64,000 nt of DNA from Phoronis australis. Its lineage: Eukaryota > Phoronida > Phoronidae. The position numbers and the translations under genes are program-made. Under the pieces are notes generated by a model. The model worked only from the letters and a program-made list of their open reading frames with translations. It had not been told where the DNA came from and did no database searches. Where the stretch lies: NCBI GenBank assembly GCA_002633005.1, contig NMRA01000372.1, forward strand, positions 39,098 through 103,097, in the 5' to 3' direction. Below are positions 35,801 through 47,255 of the stretch, piece after piece; positions within the stretch are counted from its first letter, which is position 1, and each line of letters starts with the position of its first letter.

Positions 35801-38800
35801 AGCATTTGTGTATTTAATATCTACTTCGGGAATTCTACACCTAGAGTACTAAACCAATGTCAGGACATCATCGAAAGGGATTGAAACATCATGTTTCTAG
35901 AGTTTGAGCATATGTCACACGAGGAAAGATAAGCAGAGCGTGGATTGGGGGTGCCATAATATCCTTGGAACAGAAAAAAACAGTAAGAAAGTTTGGTAAA
36001 TCTCCACTATTCCTCAAAATATCAACCTGGCATCTATTGCAAGAGCACAAACATTGTTGGGGATTCCAATCAGCAAACTGATATCCAAAAATTAAACCAG
36101 CCAGTTATCCTTTAAATATATAGGGGTACAGGCGCATTGTTCGTTCAATGATAGCAAATTGAATACCAAAATATTAACAGTGATACGACACTAAGACTTT
36201 TCTATTATCTTACTAGATCGAGGATTGACCCATTGTCAAGAGATACTTTATCAGTTTATCTTCCTAACATGATTTACTACCAGCGCAGTTTGATATTCCC
36301 TTGTATGAGCCTATATCATTTTGCTGGATCTCACGCCTGTTTGATCGGTCGTAGTCCTGTATATCCAAACTGAGACGTACTTGCAATTAGAATATCCGCT
36401 AACATATACGTGTATGGACATGTGTTTCTAATAAATGTGCTAGCATTTCAACTCGCAAAACAAAAAGTTGAACACGAGCGCCACTCAGCGTCAAACCAGA
36501 TCACTCCTACAAGTGATACCTTGGTGAAGGCAAATTCGGGTGAAATCATTGCGATGCTGAGAGAGCTAAAGTTATCTGTATAATGATAAAGTAACTAAAG
36601 CAGTGGATATGTGAAGCCGGGGGGATACATCTCGGGCGAAGAATGCAGGAGTGTACAACGAAATGCGATGACTCGTTTACCGAACTCCCCCCCCCCCAAC
36701 GACTGAGGCAAAAATAATCCAACGCAAGGATGTTTTCGCCGGTCGTGGCTGATGATGACATCTGTCGGAGAAAGAGGGCGTTCTACTCTATTTATAAAAC
36801 CCAATCATAACGTATATGCTACCCCCGAGGTACAGTGTGCATGTACTTAACTAAAGGCTTTATCGTATTGAGAAAGGTGCAAGGTGCGCATATCTCTGAT
36901 TATACGCTGTATATTGTGGGCAATGTATTAGCAGTGACAACAGATGAAGACTCGCGGCAACTACAGAACGTAAGTGTTGTTCACATTATAGATTTGCGTC
37001 GGATAATTAGTGAAAAACGTGTAAGAGTGTTTTCAGTGCACAACACAAGTTAATCAGATGAGGCAAAATTGTTTTTCATGCCTTTTTGACTTCCGATCTG
37101 ACTTTGACGACATTTTCTCCTGGAGTGCGGCAATTGCTTGCTAACTGCAGTACCACAGCAACATTTGATTAGAGAATTGTCTCTATTCGTCACATGGATG
37201 TAGTGCTTGATAACTACAATCATTGCCAATCCCAATCAGGGGTCCATATAGCTTGATTTCGAGATCGATTCATTTTTGTTGAACCAAAACAATGCTTTGT
37301 AATCCCATTTAGAGCAAGTTTCAAAACACGGAATCCAAATTGCAATACTATTCCATAGTGCTTATATTTATGAAAATAAAATAAGAGAATTTGAAAGGCA
37401 AATCTGCAAAGCTTAGTAGCCTCTTAGGTGGTGCTCATTTTAATCGTGGAAGTAAACCACTGTTTTGAAACCATCCATCGTCGTTCTGCAATAAATTCAG
37501 ATACCCCCAACACAGGGTGCTCAAAAGGAAACCACTATTAATGACCTTTTGATCAAGGAACTCTGTATAGTTTGTGGTAAAACGTGGACTTCGAACCTCC
37601 GACTCCACTTCGTATGACGACGAAGAAGTGTTTCCGCTAACAATGTTTTTAATCTTTTAGATGTGGTACTTATTGGTTAGAAAACATAATTAAACTCTTA
37701 CCAGGCTAAGTTCCAAAGCCGTTATTAGCACCCCTATAAAAATCTCTAAACATTCTTAGGCCAAAAGACAACATACGTAGTCGCACACATGCTCTTTATA
37801 GCTTTCCAAGAGATTCATCAGTTCTAGGTTCCCTAAGGTCCCATTAGGATACCCCAGATTGACAAAGCAGTGACCAGATTATATTTCACAGCTATCACGT
37901 CCTCATCTTTAGTCACAATAAGTCACGCATTGTTCGTGTCTTGCGTCCAACGCTCCCGACAACGGCCGTTGATGCCAGAAAATTTGATTTCTACTTCAGG
38001 CAAATATTTGTTTGGTTTTGTATACTTGCATCAAACATGGAGTGGAAATTGTACAAGCCTGAAAAGCATTGTTGGTCTAAATCAGTGTTAGGATTTTTAA
38101 GCCTATTTTTTCAAATTTGGAAGTCGAAGTCAATATATTTCTCGACGTTAAATTATTAGTATGTTAGTGTCCTTCGTATTACACATATACATCAGTTTAA
38201 TGCATATCTTGTGTGTTTAAGGAACCAATGTCGTCTCAACAAATCAGCTCAAATGCTATCGCATCTAACTTCATAAATTTATGACGGTGCAAGCAGAAGA
38301 TTAAAACATGGCGGCTGATATCTCAGGACATGACGTAGTAACTTTCAATGTCGGCCGTAAAGGTGGCTCTGCTGATGAAAGAATTCAGTACATTTACGAA
38401 CAACTGAAAGAGCACAAGCCTTCATTGGTGTTCCTACAGGAACTCTCCAGCGCAAGAAAACTAAACAAGTATCTTCAAGAAAGGGAGAACAACCTCCTAC
38501 CGGATTATTACGCAGTGTACGAAGGACCAAAAGATCGTTCCAACGGATACAACAGTTTCATAGTCAAACTTAATGACATACAGCTGAAACCATATGACTT
38601 TAGCAGGACGTACTTGAGACTAAGAGATAATGACGATATCTCGGAGATGGGAGAATTTCCACAAAGGTTATTCATTCGATACCTTTATTTCCACGATACT
38701 CCGGAAACTCCTGTTCTCCTTGCTGCTACGTATCACGGGCGCAGCAAAGTAACCAATCAGGACAAGGAAAAAATATTCCAACAGCTTCTGAGAATTTTGG

Positions 38801-41800
38801 ATCACATAAGTAAAAAAGAAGGCTTGCAAATAATTGTTGGAGGTGACTTTAACTTCCAAAGCGAGGCAGCACAGAGGATATTACGAGACCAATTCCCACA
38901 ATTCCATCTTTTCCAAGAAGAAGGTCCTCCAGTTATTGACTACTTCTTATACAATGGGCCAAAAGAACATGTTCAAAATGTACATTTTGGGGAGAAATCC
39001 ACGTATTTTGATCACAGGCCTTTGTTTGCTGTCGTCGACATCTCTGAAGACGTTCGAAACGTTGATAATGGACAAAAATCAAATGATGAACAAATAGCTG
39101 GACAGAGCTCAGTAGCAACTGAGAGTGTGTTGTCGACACAAACCCAATCAGCCACAAAAATTCATGAGTCAGTAAGCAAAAGCCACACAGGAGCAAAAAC
39201 TCTAAAACAGACTGAGAGTGTGGTGGTAAGCGAGAGGCAGACATCTATCAAAAGCTCTGCAGTGACGGAGAACACCACAGAGACAAAGGGCCAAGAAGCG
39301 GCAGTTACCAAGAGTCTTATGGTTATCCATACCAAAACGCCATCAGGTAGCCCCCCCAGCAACCAAGGGTCAGACACCGTGAATAAAAGCTTGTCAGTGA
39401 AGGAAAGTGCTACAGGAACGAATGGTCAGGCAGTTGAAGAGAAAGTGGCTGAACGCTCCACAGGGAGGATAGTTGAGCCCACACAGAATACGCCGACCTA
39501 AACTCAAAACCTAGTAGAAACCCAGAAGAGTGCTAAGTTGCCACCGAGAGTCCCACAGCCAGGAAATACAAAGCAAAAACGAAGCGAGAGAAAGAATTCA
39601 AGATCCTGACAATGACACAGAGCTCTACATGGACGAAAAGCCAGAGCTGAGAGCTCTAAAAGATGCACCATACACTATTTCCAGGAACCGAAAGTCAATC
39701 AGCAATCATTAACTAGTGATTTGATTGGCTCTGTAAGTAATTTCTTACACATTTAATTCTCTGTGATTTTTTAAGTACTCTTCCAATTGCCGGTAATATT
39801 GAAGTCAGTAGGCTATTGTTACGTCACTGACTTAAGTTGTGTGAAGATGAGGCAGTATGGCCTTGTGGGTAAGTGTCTGTTTCCGTTCACAAGGTCTTTG
39901 GTTCGAATCCCATTGGTCCCTACTGCTAGGTTCTTGAGTCAGCTCTATATTTGTATATATTATATCGGTTATGTATTCGTACTGTCTAGACAATACAAAC
40001 TGTAAGTATTCTAAAATACCCTATGGTGGTTTCTATGCCAAAATTGTTCAACGAAAACTCAACAAGATGGTGAATTATTGCTGTGTTGACTCAAGAGTTG
40101 TATTAGCATTGTGGTCTACAAAACTGTCTAATTTATTTACCCCTAAGGGCAAAATTCCTACGGGCCTGCGGTCCAGAGTAATGTACAAATGTATCCAGTT
40201 ATATTGGAAACTATTCGATATTTGAAAACCCGGACCAGGGAATATCTAAATTTTCACAGAAGTTCACACATTAATATTCATCTGCAGAGCTCCAAATATG
40301 AGCAATGCTATTTTAATGACTGCTAAAATAGACCAAGCAGAAACAAGGGAGTTGAACATTCGTGAGGCTCTACACATCAATTGGTGCAAGGCCAGTCTCA
40401 ATATCCGACTGGCACACCCCAGATTGTCATTGATAGCCTAGTCTATTGTCAAGCCGATTTAACTCCATCTTTGTTTCGTCATACATGTATATGTATATTA
40501 ATGTTAATAAAAGAAAAATGGTTTCAGCTTTGCGCAATGCGCCCTGCTGAGAGGCCAGCGCACGTCTGGTGTAACGTACATGTATGTTAGACAACCTGGA
40601 CTATTTTTGAAATCTTGTGCATTCAGTCAGCGACGCATTGAGTTGCACAAAATTAAACAAGCCACAGAACCGTGTGTTTATTTTAGCATGCGATACAGTT
40701 TAATGTTAATTTAACATAGCAAGGATCGTGTAATACTATATTTTTGTCACCATCTCTGAGTGAGGGTGGATAGTGTTGCACTCTTTCCCTGTGAGGATAA
40801 CACTGTGAAGAAATCAAGTAACGTAGCTTCTAATTGTTCAATAAAACGAAGTAGCATTCGAATAGTCCTATTGGCCATAAAATAGGAATCAAATACGTTG
40901 AAAAACGAACACGTATACTTCTCCATCTATTAAAAATGTCAAGGACTGAAGCTCGTGGTGGCTTCAATTACTAAAACAGATTTATTAGGTGCATTCAACA
41001 CAAGTTGCTGTTTCTGATATTCGAGATTACAAAGCGTCAATCAAAAGAAGTGCATATTAAATAAGGTTAGCGAAAAAGTAAATACCCGTTGCGTACATAT
41101 ATACGAATGAAACGAACAGACCGACAACTCACGTGATTATGTTCACCGATATTTTTCCGTCATGCATCTCAAGTAGACCACTCATGATAATGTGCCACTG
41201 GACGACGAACGAAGCGATCAACATGTTGACGCTGATGGCGCTGTATCCATACCTTCGGAGAAACGTCATCAAGAATCCGAAACCGATGTACATCATCACG
41301 TGAACATCTTGGAACACTGAAATCATGATGAAGTAACTCTCTTACAACAGCGCAGTAATGCAGGACATTTGTCTAACTGAAATAGTTACAGACAGTTACC
41401 AAGTTTTATGGTAAATCCCAACTTTAAAACAAACAAATTTTTAAGATGAAATGCCTGGTGTTAATTTTGCATCTTTGTGTCTTTTATCAACAGTTTCTGC
41501 ATACTTTCAGCAAAGCTTTAAAACTCGCTATGGCCCGTATATATCTTGAAAGCCCTGCGTCTAAACGTGGCGAATTACTGTACTCACTCTACCCGTTCTT
41601 AAAGAATTTTGCTTCATTTGGAGATGACTTTATTAAGTCGAAGTTAGCTCTAATTGGTAATTTCTACTGGCGCGAAGTATTTGGAAGTATGAAATCTTTC
41701 TACAAGAAAATAATTGTTGCAAGTAAGGAGGACTTTTTGAATCAACCTTTGTGGTTTAATAGTAACTTGGCGATAGGAGGCACAAGTGTCTTTTATAAGC

Positions 41801-43630
41801 CTTGGTTTGTAAAAGGCTCAAGATTTATTAGAGATATGTATACCTCTGATGGTGATTTCGTTAGTTTGAACCATATGAAAAATAATTTCGATGTAAAAAC
41901 CGACTTTGTAGAATATAATGGTGTTGTTTCCGTTATAAGAAGGTTTCAAAAAGGTCTATTTCAAAGTAAATTTAAAAGTGTTAATGTCTACGCTTCTTAC
42001 ATGCATTTAGCAATCACTCACTTACGGAAAGATTTGAAGGGACATAATTGTTCAGTCTTTTATGACGTTAAGAAAGCTTTTAAGTCAGAGTGTAAATGGG
42101 AAATAGAGTTAGGAGATAGTTTACATTGGAAGAAAATATACGCATTACCTTATGAAATTATGAAGCATCCCAACATTAGATGGTTTCAATTTAGAATACA
42201 ACACAGGATTATTGCAACAAATACCTTTTCACTCAAAATCCATGTTCGGGATTCTAATTTATGTTCCTTTTGTAACAAAGCTCCAGAGACGCTGTCACAC
42301 CTTTTTTGGGAATATGGCATTGTACAAGATTTCTGGAAGGAATTCGGACAGCTAATGCAAAAGTGTCGCATTCAGCTTCCCAGCAGTCTCTCTTACGATC
42401 GAGTTATTCTTGGACTTTACGAGACACATGATTTTCTTTTTAACATTTTGCTTCTAATAGCCACAAACAGTACTTTTGCAAGAAGAGATGTCACAAAAAT
42501 GTAACTAATTTTCACAGGTTTATTACATATACTTATGAGTACTACAATGCTGAAAAAATAATTGCATACAAAAACTTCGTGTATGACAGCTTCTCTGCGA
42601 AATGGGAAAATTTCGTTGTTCACGTTACCTACATGTAGAAGTTAATTACTTTAATCGAGATACGAGAGTGGTCTTTCCTGAGGTGTGCATGCGTGAATGA
42701 ATGGCTGTACTTATTTGTTTGTTTGTTTTTGTACTGTTTTATAAATGATAATAAATTCTTTAAAAAATTACAATTTCTGATTTCTGGCTATGTTATTGCG
42801 TTGAGGTATCGACCAAAACTCATAAGTTGCGTCTGACTGTGTATGGAATAACCCGTGCCAAACAAATTGCACGTAGAAAAGACCAAGGCGAAATGGCCAG
42901 ACACCGAGTTGAGCAGGGCTAAACTTTACAGAACACAGACAACAAATACATGTTAATTGGAACATCACACTGAACACCCCGTGTCAGAGAAAATATTCTC
43001 TGGATTTCGGTCGTCCGAAAAATTCTCCTAATCACGGAATATTGGCAAAAATTTGAGTCGGATTGTTTCGGTTCTCGGTAAAAAATAAATCGTGATGCTA
43101 ATGAACGCATTATTTTGAGGAATGGATAGTTTTGAGGTTTCACTTACGAACATAATTCGTATAGCATAGAGCAACATAGATATATTTTTGCATCAACCGT
43201 ATATCTCGCATAACATTACGGTATCAGGTCTGTATCACGTTCTGTGTCACTGGCGGATCAATATGCAGAATGTCGAAAGCCGGAATGGGTGAGGCAAGCG
43301 CAATTTTTGAAGAAAAAATTCGCGTCACCCGCATTCTAAATTTTCATTGGCTTTTCCGTCCGATTCGGATGGTAGGTCCGGGCTTCTCGTGAACCCGCCT
43401 AAGCGAATGGATTTCGTCGTGAATGTTGTTAGCCGTAAACGTTGCTGGCCTTTAAATGCATTACTATACTTACTTGGGTAGTATTTCGTGACAGAGTTCG
43501 TCTTCCCCGATAGTGCCCATTTAGCTGCGTCTGCTTCTTCGTCGTACGTTACAAAAACAATGAAAATCACAAGAAATATGCATTCAAAAACAGCGAGGAT
43601 AGACGAAAATTTCCCCCTGATCCAAGCCAT
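29801..43630 (-). CDS. RHBG/RHCG-like: Rh-family ammonia/ammonium transporter, copy A (exon 5 missing at an assembly gap)
   Basis: Exons on the minus strand: 1 43630-43474, 2 41316-41133, 3 35176-35026, 4 34502-34358, 6 31998-31873, 7 31120-30987, 8 30694-30513, 9 29958-29801 (TGA 29803-29801). All have AG/GT borders, and phases join through each contiguous series. Lengths of exons 3 and 7 (151 and 134 nt) equal those I know for vertebrate Rh genes. Exon 4 has D-I-GG-S-M-F-V-H, matching the conserved Asp and first pore histidine. Exon 7 has [12 protein letters not shown] with the second pore histidine. Exon 3 has ISFGAVLGK, the external gate region. Exon 9 encodes an acidic cytoplasmic tail ([11 protein letters not shown]). 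Exon 5 (expected about 167 nt, WMYWPSFN region) was not found between 31999 and 34357, where the n at 32720 marks a gap. The product should be a 12-helix trimeric plasma-membrane channel of about 465-470 residues moving NH3/NH4+. Confidence 0.93.
32061..32208. repeat. Short inverted-repeat (hairpin) element
   Basis: A perfect 12-bp inverted repeat, cttttactctca / tgagagtaaaag, bounds 148 bp. No target duplication is obvious. It could be a very small MITE or chance. Confidence 0.35.
32691..32719. repeat. (CCCT)n microsatellite ending at assembly gap
   Basis: About seven ccct units immediately before the n at 32720. The tract probably caused the assembly break. Confidence 0.9.
33519..33749 (-). 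pseudogene. THAP-like zinc-finger remnant
   Basis: The minus-strand 76-codon ORF starts MPLCCGAS. It has RLHRFLPP, then [10 protein letters not shown] and HLRVCGLQ at the spacing of a THAP domain (Cys near the start, HRFP, a KW motif, then VC-x-x-H). The second zinc Cys and the expected His after VCGL (here Gln) are lost, so the finger could not bind zinc. It is probably a decayed P-element-like transposase or THAP gene fragment. It lies in an intron of Rh copy A, same strand. It might instead be chance similarity. Confidence 0.45.
34704..34883 (+). other. Small ORF of 59 codons, function unknown
   Basis: An ATGGCGGCC start (good Kozak context, aaaATGG) opens a frame with an acidic N-terminus, [15 protein letters not shown], ending in TGA after KYLS. 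It lies in intron 3 of Rh copy A on the opposite strand. There is no domain similarity. Possibly the first exon of a decayed retrocopy or chance. Confidence 0.2.
35177..38307. other. Intron 2 of Rh copy A, left part
   Basis: No exon or recognised transposon in this stretch apart from a (C)n run at about 36686-36698. It leads to the nested gene at 38308. Confidence 0.45.
38308..39501 (+). CDS. Endonuclease/exonuclease/phosphatase (EEP) superfamily protein, intronless, nested in Rh intron 2
   Basis: A 397-residue uninterrupted ORF with start context aaacATGG. EEP motifs occur in order: TFNVGRKGG (Asn14), VFLQEL (Glu45, metal ligand), ATYHGRSK (142-147 region), VGGDFNFQ (Asp180, Asn182), IDYFLY (Asp211) and FDHRPLF (Asp235-His236, catalytic pair). 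All key residues of a Mg-dependent phosphodiesterase/nuclease fold are present within about 245 residues. The remaining 150 are a Ser/Thr/Lys-rich, low-complexity tail. There is no signal peptide or RT domain, so it is not simply a LINE. The substrate is unknown. After the TAA the same frame stays open about 35 more codons with similar composition ([13 protein letters not shown]), suggesting the stop may be recent. It is unlike the surrounding intron, possibly a retrocopy or captured gene. Confidence 0.8.
   Translation: MAADISGHDVVTFNVGRKGGSADERIQYIYEQLKEHKPSLVFLQELSSARKLNKYLQERENNLLPDYYAVYEGPKDRSNGYNSFIVKLNDIQLKPYDFSRTYLRLRDNDDISEMGEFPQRLFIRYLYFHDTPETPVLLAATYHGRSKVTNQDKEKIFQQLLRILDHISKKEGLQIIVGGDFNFQSEAAQRILRDQFPQFHLFQEEGPPVIDYFLYNGPKEHVQNVHFGEKSTYFDHRPLFAVVDISEDVRNVDNGQKSNDEQIAGQSSVATESVLSTQTQSATKIHESVSKSHTGAKTLKQTESVVVSERQTSIKSSAVTENTTETKGQEAAVTKSLMVIHTKTPSGSPPSNQGSDTVNKSLSVKESATGTNGQAVEEKVAERSTGRIVEPTQNTPT
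39846..40005 (+). repeat. tRNA-like SINE-type sequence
   Basis: Box-A-like tggccttgtgggtaagtg and box-B ggttcgaatccc are about 45 bp apart, followed by a non-tRNA tail with gtcagctctat and a TATA-rich part. The acceptor stem does not pair as in a true tRNA, so this is a SINE head or tRNA pseudogene. Confidence 0.45.
40006..41132. other. Intron 2 of Rh copy A, right part
   Basis: No gene-like signal between the SINE-type sequence and Rh exon 2. Confidence 0.4.
41410..42773 (+). pseudogene. 5'-truncated LINE, C-terminal ORF2 fragment with zf-RVT region
   Basis: The open frame of 352 codons (41446-42504) matches the C-terminal part of L1/Tx1-like ORF2 proteins downstream of the RT domain. Near the end, [11 protein letters not shown] is followed by LCSFC-x7-H-L-F-W-E, the reverse-transcriptase zinc-binding region. 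The last zinc Cys (usually in FWEC) is Tyr here. No endonuclease or RT palm motif is present, so the copy is 5'-truncated, as usual for target-primed insertion. The 3' end is AT-rich with aataaattc and a short A run near 42750-42770. The frame is intact over about 1 kb, implying a fairly young insertion. It lies in intron 1 of Rh copy A, opposite strand. Confidence 0.8.
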
Positions 43631-44519
43631 GGTTGAAACCCGGCAGTGGCTACCTCTTTGTCAATATTTTGCAACAGAAACAGCAGGTGCCAGGAGAGGA
43701 CTAGTTTTATTTATAGCCGCACCGGGAAGTTTTTCTTTAAATCTCAATTCCAACACTATTTTTACCCATTTAAGGCTAACACAGACTCCGCAAAAGCTTG
43801 CGATTTCTGCTAACGTCATGTTGACATCAATTAGAATATGCATTGTGCAAACAGAGACAGTATTCATCACTGCATACATTATGTACAGTAAATCGCCCGT
43901 GCCTTGGAAGCGGCGGAAGAAACATCTCTGTCAGAGTCATAAAGCAAACACGTTGGGCAATCGGACAAAACTTGATAAGTTTTCTAAATAAAGTTTTGAA
44001 GGAAAAATCATGTCAGAAACAAACGGCACATCGCAGTCACCTAAAATGACCAATGATCTCCGTTTTGGGAGTTGCCAAGCTCAAAATTGCAAATTTTAAA
44101 CAGTTATTAACGTTTTGGTTTGGGATTCTTATTTCTGAATTTGCCTTATGATAATAAGGTACTAGGTTATTTTAGGTAATTGAGTAAGCGTAAATCTCGT
44201 TGGTAAATATCTGGCTAATATTTTCTACACAAGCCAATGAAAAGCAAGGCCACTTACAAGGAAAAACATTTTGTAAGTCTGCTTCCAAGGAAGCGACTGT
44301 CCTATCCTCTGTCCCAGGGGGGTCACTCATATTGACAAGGTGAAGAGTGCGTCGTAATATTATTATTCCTGAATTCTTATACAAAATACAAATGATGCAG
44401 CATGTTAATCATGTCATTCTCTCACGCGTTGTTAACCCTTATTACAGGGTTAGAGGATGTTATAAGGATCCAAGAAGTACTTACTCCATAACTAATACAC
44501 AATCCGTTCTCGAAAAACG

Positions 44520-44700
44520 TTTAAATGAACGCGCCACTCACGATTCTCACCCGAAGAACCACCGCCATTTTGAACTTGCCGCGAACCCGGAAGTACAATT
44601 CATTCAGGAACCCAGGCCTAGAAAACGCCGTCAGTGCGACTGGAGCAGTGCCTGTACTGTTACCAGCCAGCAAACGGGGATAAAATAATCGACAGCGCGC
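44520..44700. promoter_or_regulatory. GC-richer promoter-like patch (YY1- and ETS-type sites)
   Basis: Within about 180 bp: gcgccact, ccgccattttg (YY1-type, at 44563-44572), ccgcgaa, ccggaagt (ETS/GABP-type, at 44587-44594) and several CpGs, in otherwise AT-rich DNA. It is about 0.9 kb upstream of the Rh copy A start codon. On the minus strand ATGGCGGTGGTTCTTCGG is followed by GTGAGA, a possible short first exon of unknown identity. Confidence 0.3.
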
Positions 44701-47036
44701 CTTAATTTTAATAAAATCAAAATACTGACAATTTTATCGAATTTGCTGAAGAAATGTGGCGATTAAATTTTGACAGAAATTATTTTGCCAGACTCGGAAC
44801 CGTAGCCTATCGGACCCGGTGCCGATCGAGACCAGACACTGGCGAACGGTAAACGCATGCGGTTGCAAGCTGTTTTGTCGAAATAAAATGGCCAAATCAT
44901 AAATGCTGCATACAGTTTTGTATATTCAAGGGTAGTTTTAGACACTTGCATGAAATTACGGGCTGGTTAGTCCTGTGTCACACTGCCGCGGCAGACCTTA
45001 GTTAGCCTCAGTCACCAGCTACCAGTGAAGACTATCGTCAAAATACAGCTTGTTAGTAGGCCTATACAGCTTTGCGCCAAGGCTAACCTTAGGCCTAACT
45101 GGTGGCTGGCCACTAGCGCTCGCTCAAACGACGTTTATTTAGAACTTGGGTACTTCTGGCGAACTGTGCAAAGTTGTTGACTTTCAATAGAGATTTTCCC
45201 AGACTTTGTATGACCGCACCAAGCCTAAAAGAATGGGGGGGGGGGCTGGAATTTTTGGGAATGTCTATCTTTTACTATAAGATTCAGTGGGTATGTTCAG
45301 AGCTATGAATTGCAGACTCTAAATTTTGGTACTTCCTGTCTTCTAGTGGAATATTGTCTCATTTTCTACTTTTTTCGGAATTCATGCTTCTGTGACTGAG
45401 GCAGAACTTTTTCCAGTTCTCCAAAAAGGGGGCTCATTCGAGCACATAAGTATGACAAGTCCAATACAACATGTTATCATTTTTTATTCATTAAGCCAAA
45501 ATGATTCAAACTTTTAATAAAGTAACTTAAAATGCACAATATTTACAACATTTAGCATTACAAACACTATTCAACAGCAACAGTTTCCATGATATGAAAG
45601 TGGACATACATGTAACTATTACCATGGTGACGGAATAGTGTTTCCTTACACCAGTATTTAACAAGCATCATTTAAAAAAATATGAAGTTGCAAGGAACAA
45701 GAATTAGAGGCTTGAAGCTTCACAATGCAACATAGCTTATTTCTCAAATTAAGATTATTCATATTGTTGACTTGATAACCTGAATTAAGAAGCAATAAGT
45801 TACAAAACATGACTTGAAAGCAATTGAGACTTAAAATTTAGAAAAATATGAATCATTTTGTGACACCGAATCAAGTCTTGAACAGCAGTTGACAGTCAAA
45901 CAAAAAAACATTTCAAAATNCTAAACACCAATGCTATTTTAACATACTAAGTACACGTAACATTCCAAAAAAATCAACAACCACTAACTACAAACTATAA
46001 ATACACTACATATGCAATCGAATCACGAGATATTACTAATAACACAAAATAATGAAGACTTTTCGAGCAAGCGATAGCACATTCAGTTACAAGGAAAAAA
46101 TTTCGGCGTTCAGGACAAATTCCTGAACTGATGAGCCGGAAATGTGGGTACGGAAATAACCGATGACAGCCGGTAATTATACGCTCACCGAGAAGGGTCA
46201 AACACTGTTAAAAATCGCTTTTGGCAAGAAAGGCGAAAAGAATATAAAGAAAGGGTGTCGAAAATAAGATTTTATGTAGTAAGTATTTTCGGATACTGGA
46301 ACCACATGGGCAGTTTGAGAGAAGCACTTTAAGAACAATGGAAGTGAAGTATGAAAAAAATACTAGGCAATAGGAATATTTTTGTAAAACGGAAAATTTG
46401 CTATTTTTTGGCACACTTTTAGTCATTTTTGATTTGCGCTATAGAATTTATATTCCTGCATATTTCTAAAAGAGAAATACTTAAGAAAATGTCTGAACTC
46501 CTTAAAGTATGCAGGTAGACAAAACGAAGACTACATCGGGACATTTTGGGGCAATTTTGTTGTTTGTAATTGTAACACGCATGAACAAATGATAAATTAA
46601 ATATCTCGGAATGAATGTATGTTTTGTGTCAAAAACTAATCCAAAAAAATCATGAGACTCTTCATAAACACACCCTGATCGGCCTTGCATTGAATGCTTG
46701 TGTAAATATGCACATCCGCTGTCACGCAACCCTTTAATGGTTTTGTAAAATTATGTTACATTTATTGATGATTATGGCACACCTTTGATAAAACCTGCTA
46801 ATTGATTTTGCTTTATTCGTGTCGTTCTGTAGTACGCGTTTCATACTGCATTTACATGTAGTTGATATATCTGTTTGCATTAGTTGGTAACTATGGGACT
46901 ATTTTTGAATATCTAAATATAACTACATGTTTTGACTTACAGCCATATACATCTTTAGTTTTGGCTATTAATTTCTTCATATATAATGCATTAGCTGTAC
47001 GCAGCTAAACCATTCCATGCATTGTGTACATGAATT

Positions 47037-47255
47037 GCCGCTGTGGTGCTGTGGTTTGAGCTCTGCAAAGTAACCCGTTTGGGAGAGCCGGGTTCGAATC
47101 CCGGCCATTACTGGCAGGCAGTCGAGCGTTACCCAAATGTGTCTCCCATTTCCCTTATCGCGGTCTTGCTTGTGAATGATTTCAAGGGAGTGAATGAGAA
47201 CCTGGATGTAACACGAATGCGATTTCTGGGGGTGTGCTTATAAAAAACTGCCTTG
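47037..47255 (+). repeat. tRNA-derived SINE-like repeat, copy 2
   Basis: The head contains a strong box B (gagccgggttcgaatcccgg) about 50 bp after a box-A-like tggtgctgtggtttgagc. The body (gcttgtgaatga, gagaacctggatgtaacacg, gggggtgtgcttata) is shared with 13395-13625. A weaker third relative may lie at about 57260-57400 (gtgtgaatgggtgcaaag, gaaaacctcgat). Confidence 0.65.

Noticed and set aside
43488-43991. Plus-strand 167-codon ORF
   Set aside because: Antisense shadow of Rh copy A exon 1 running into intergenic DNA.
47037-47115. Possible true tRNA gene because of gggttcgaatcccgg
   Set aside because: The acceptor and D arms do not pair, and the downstream body is shared with another copy, so SINE-like repeat preferred.
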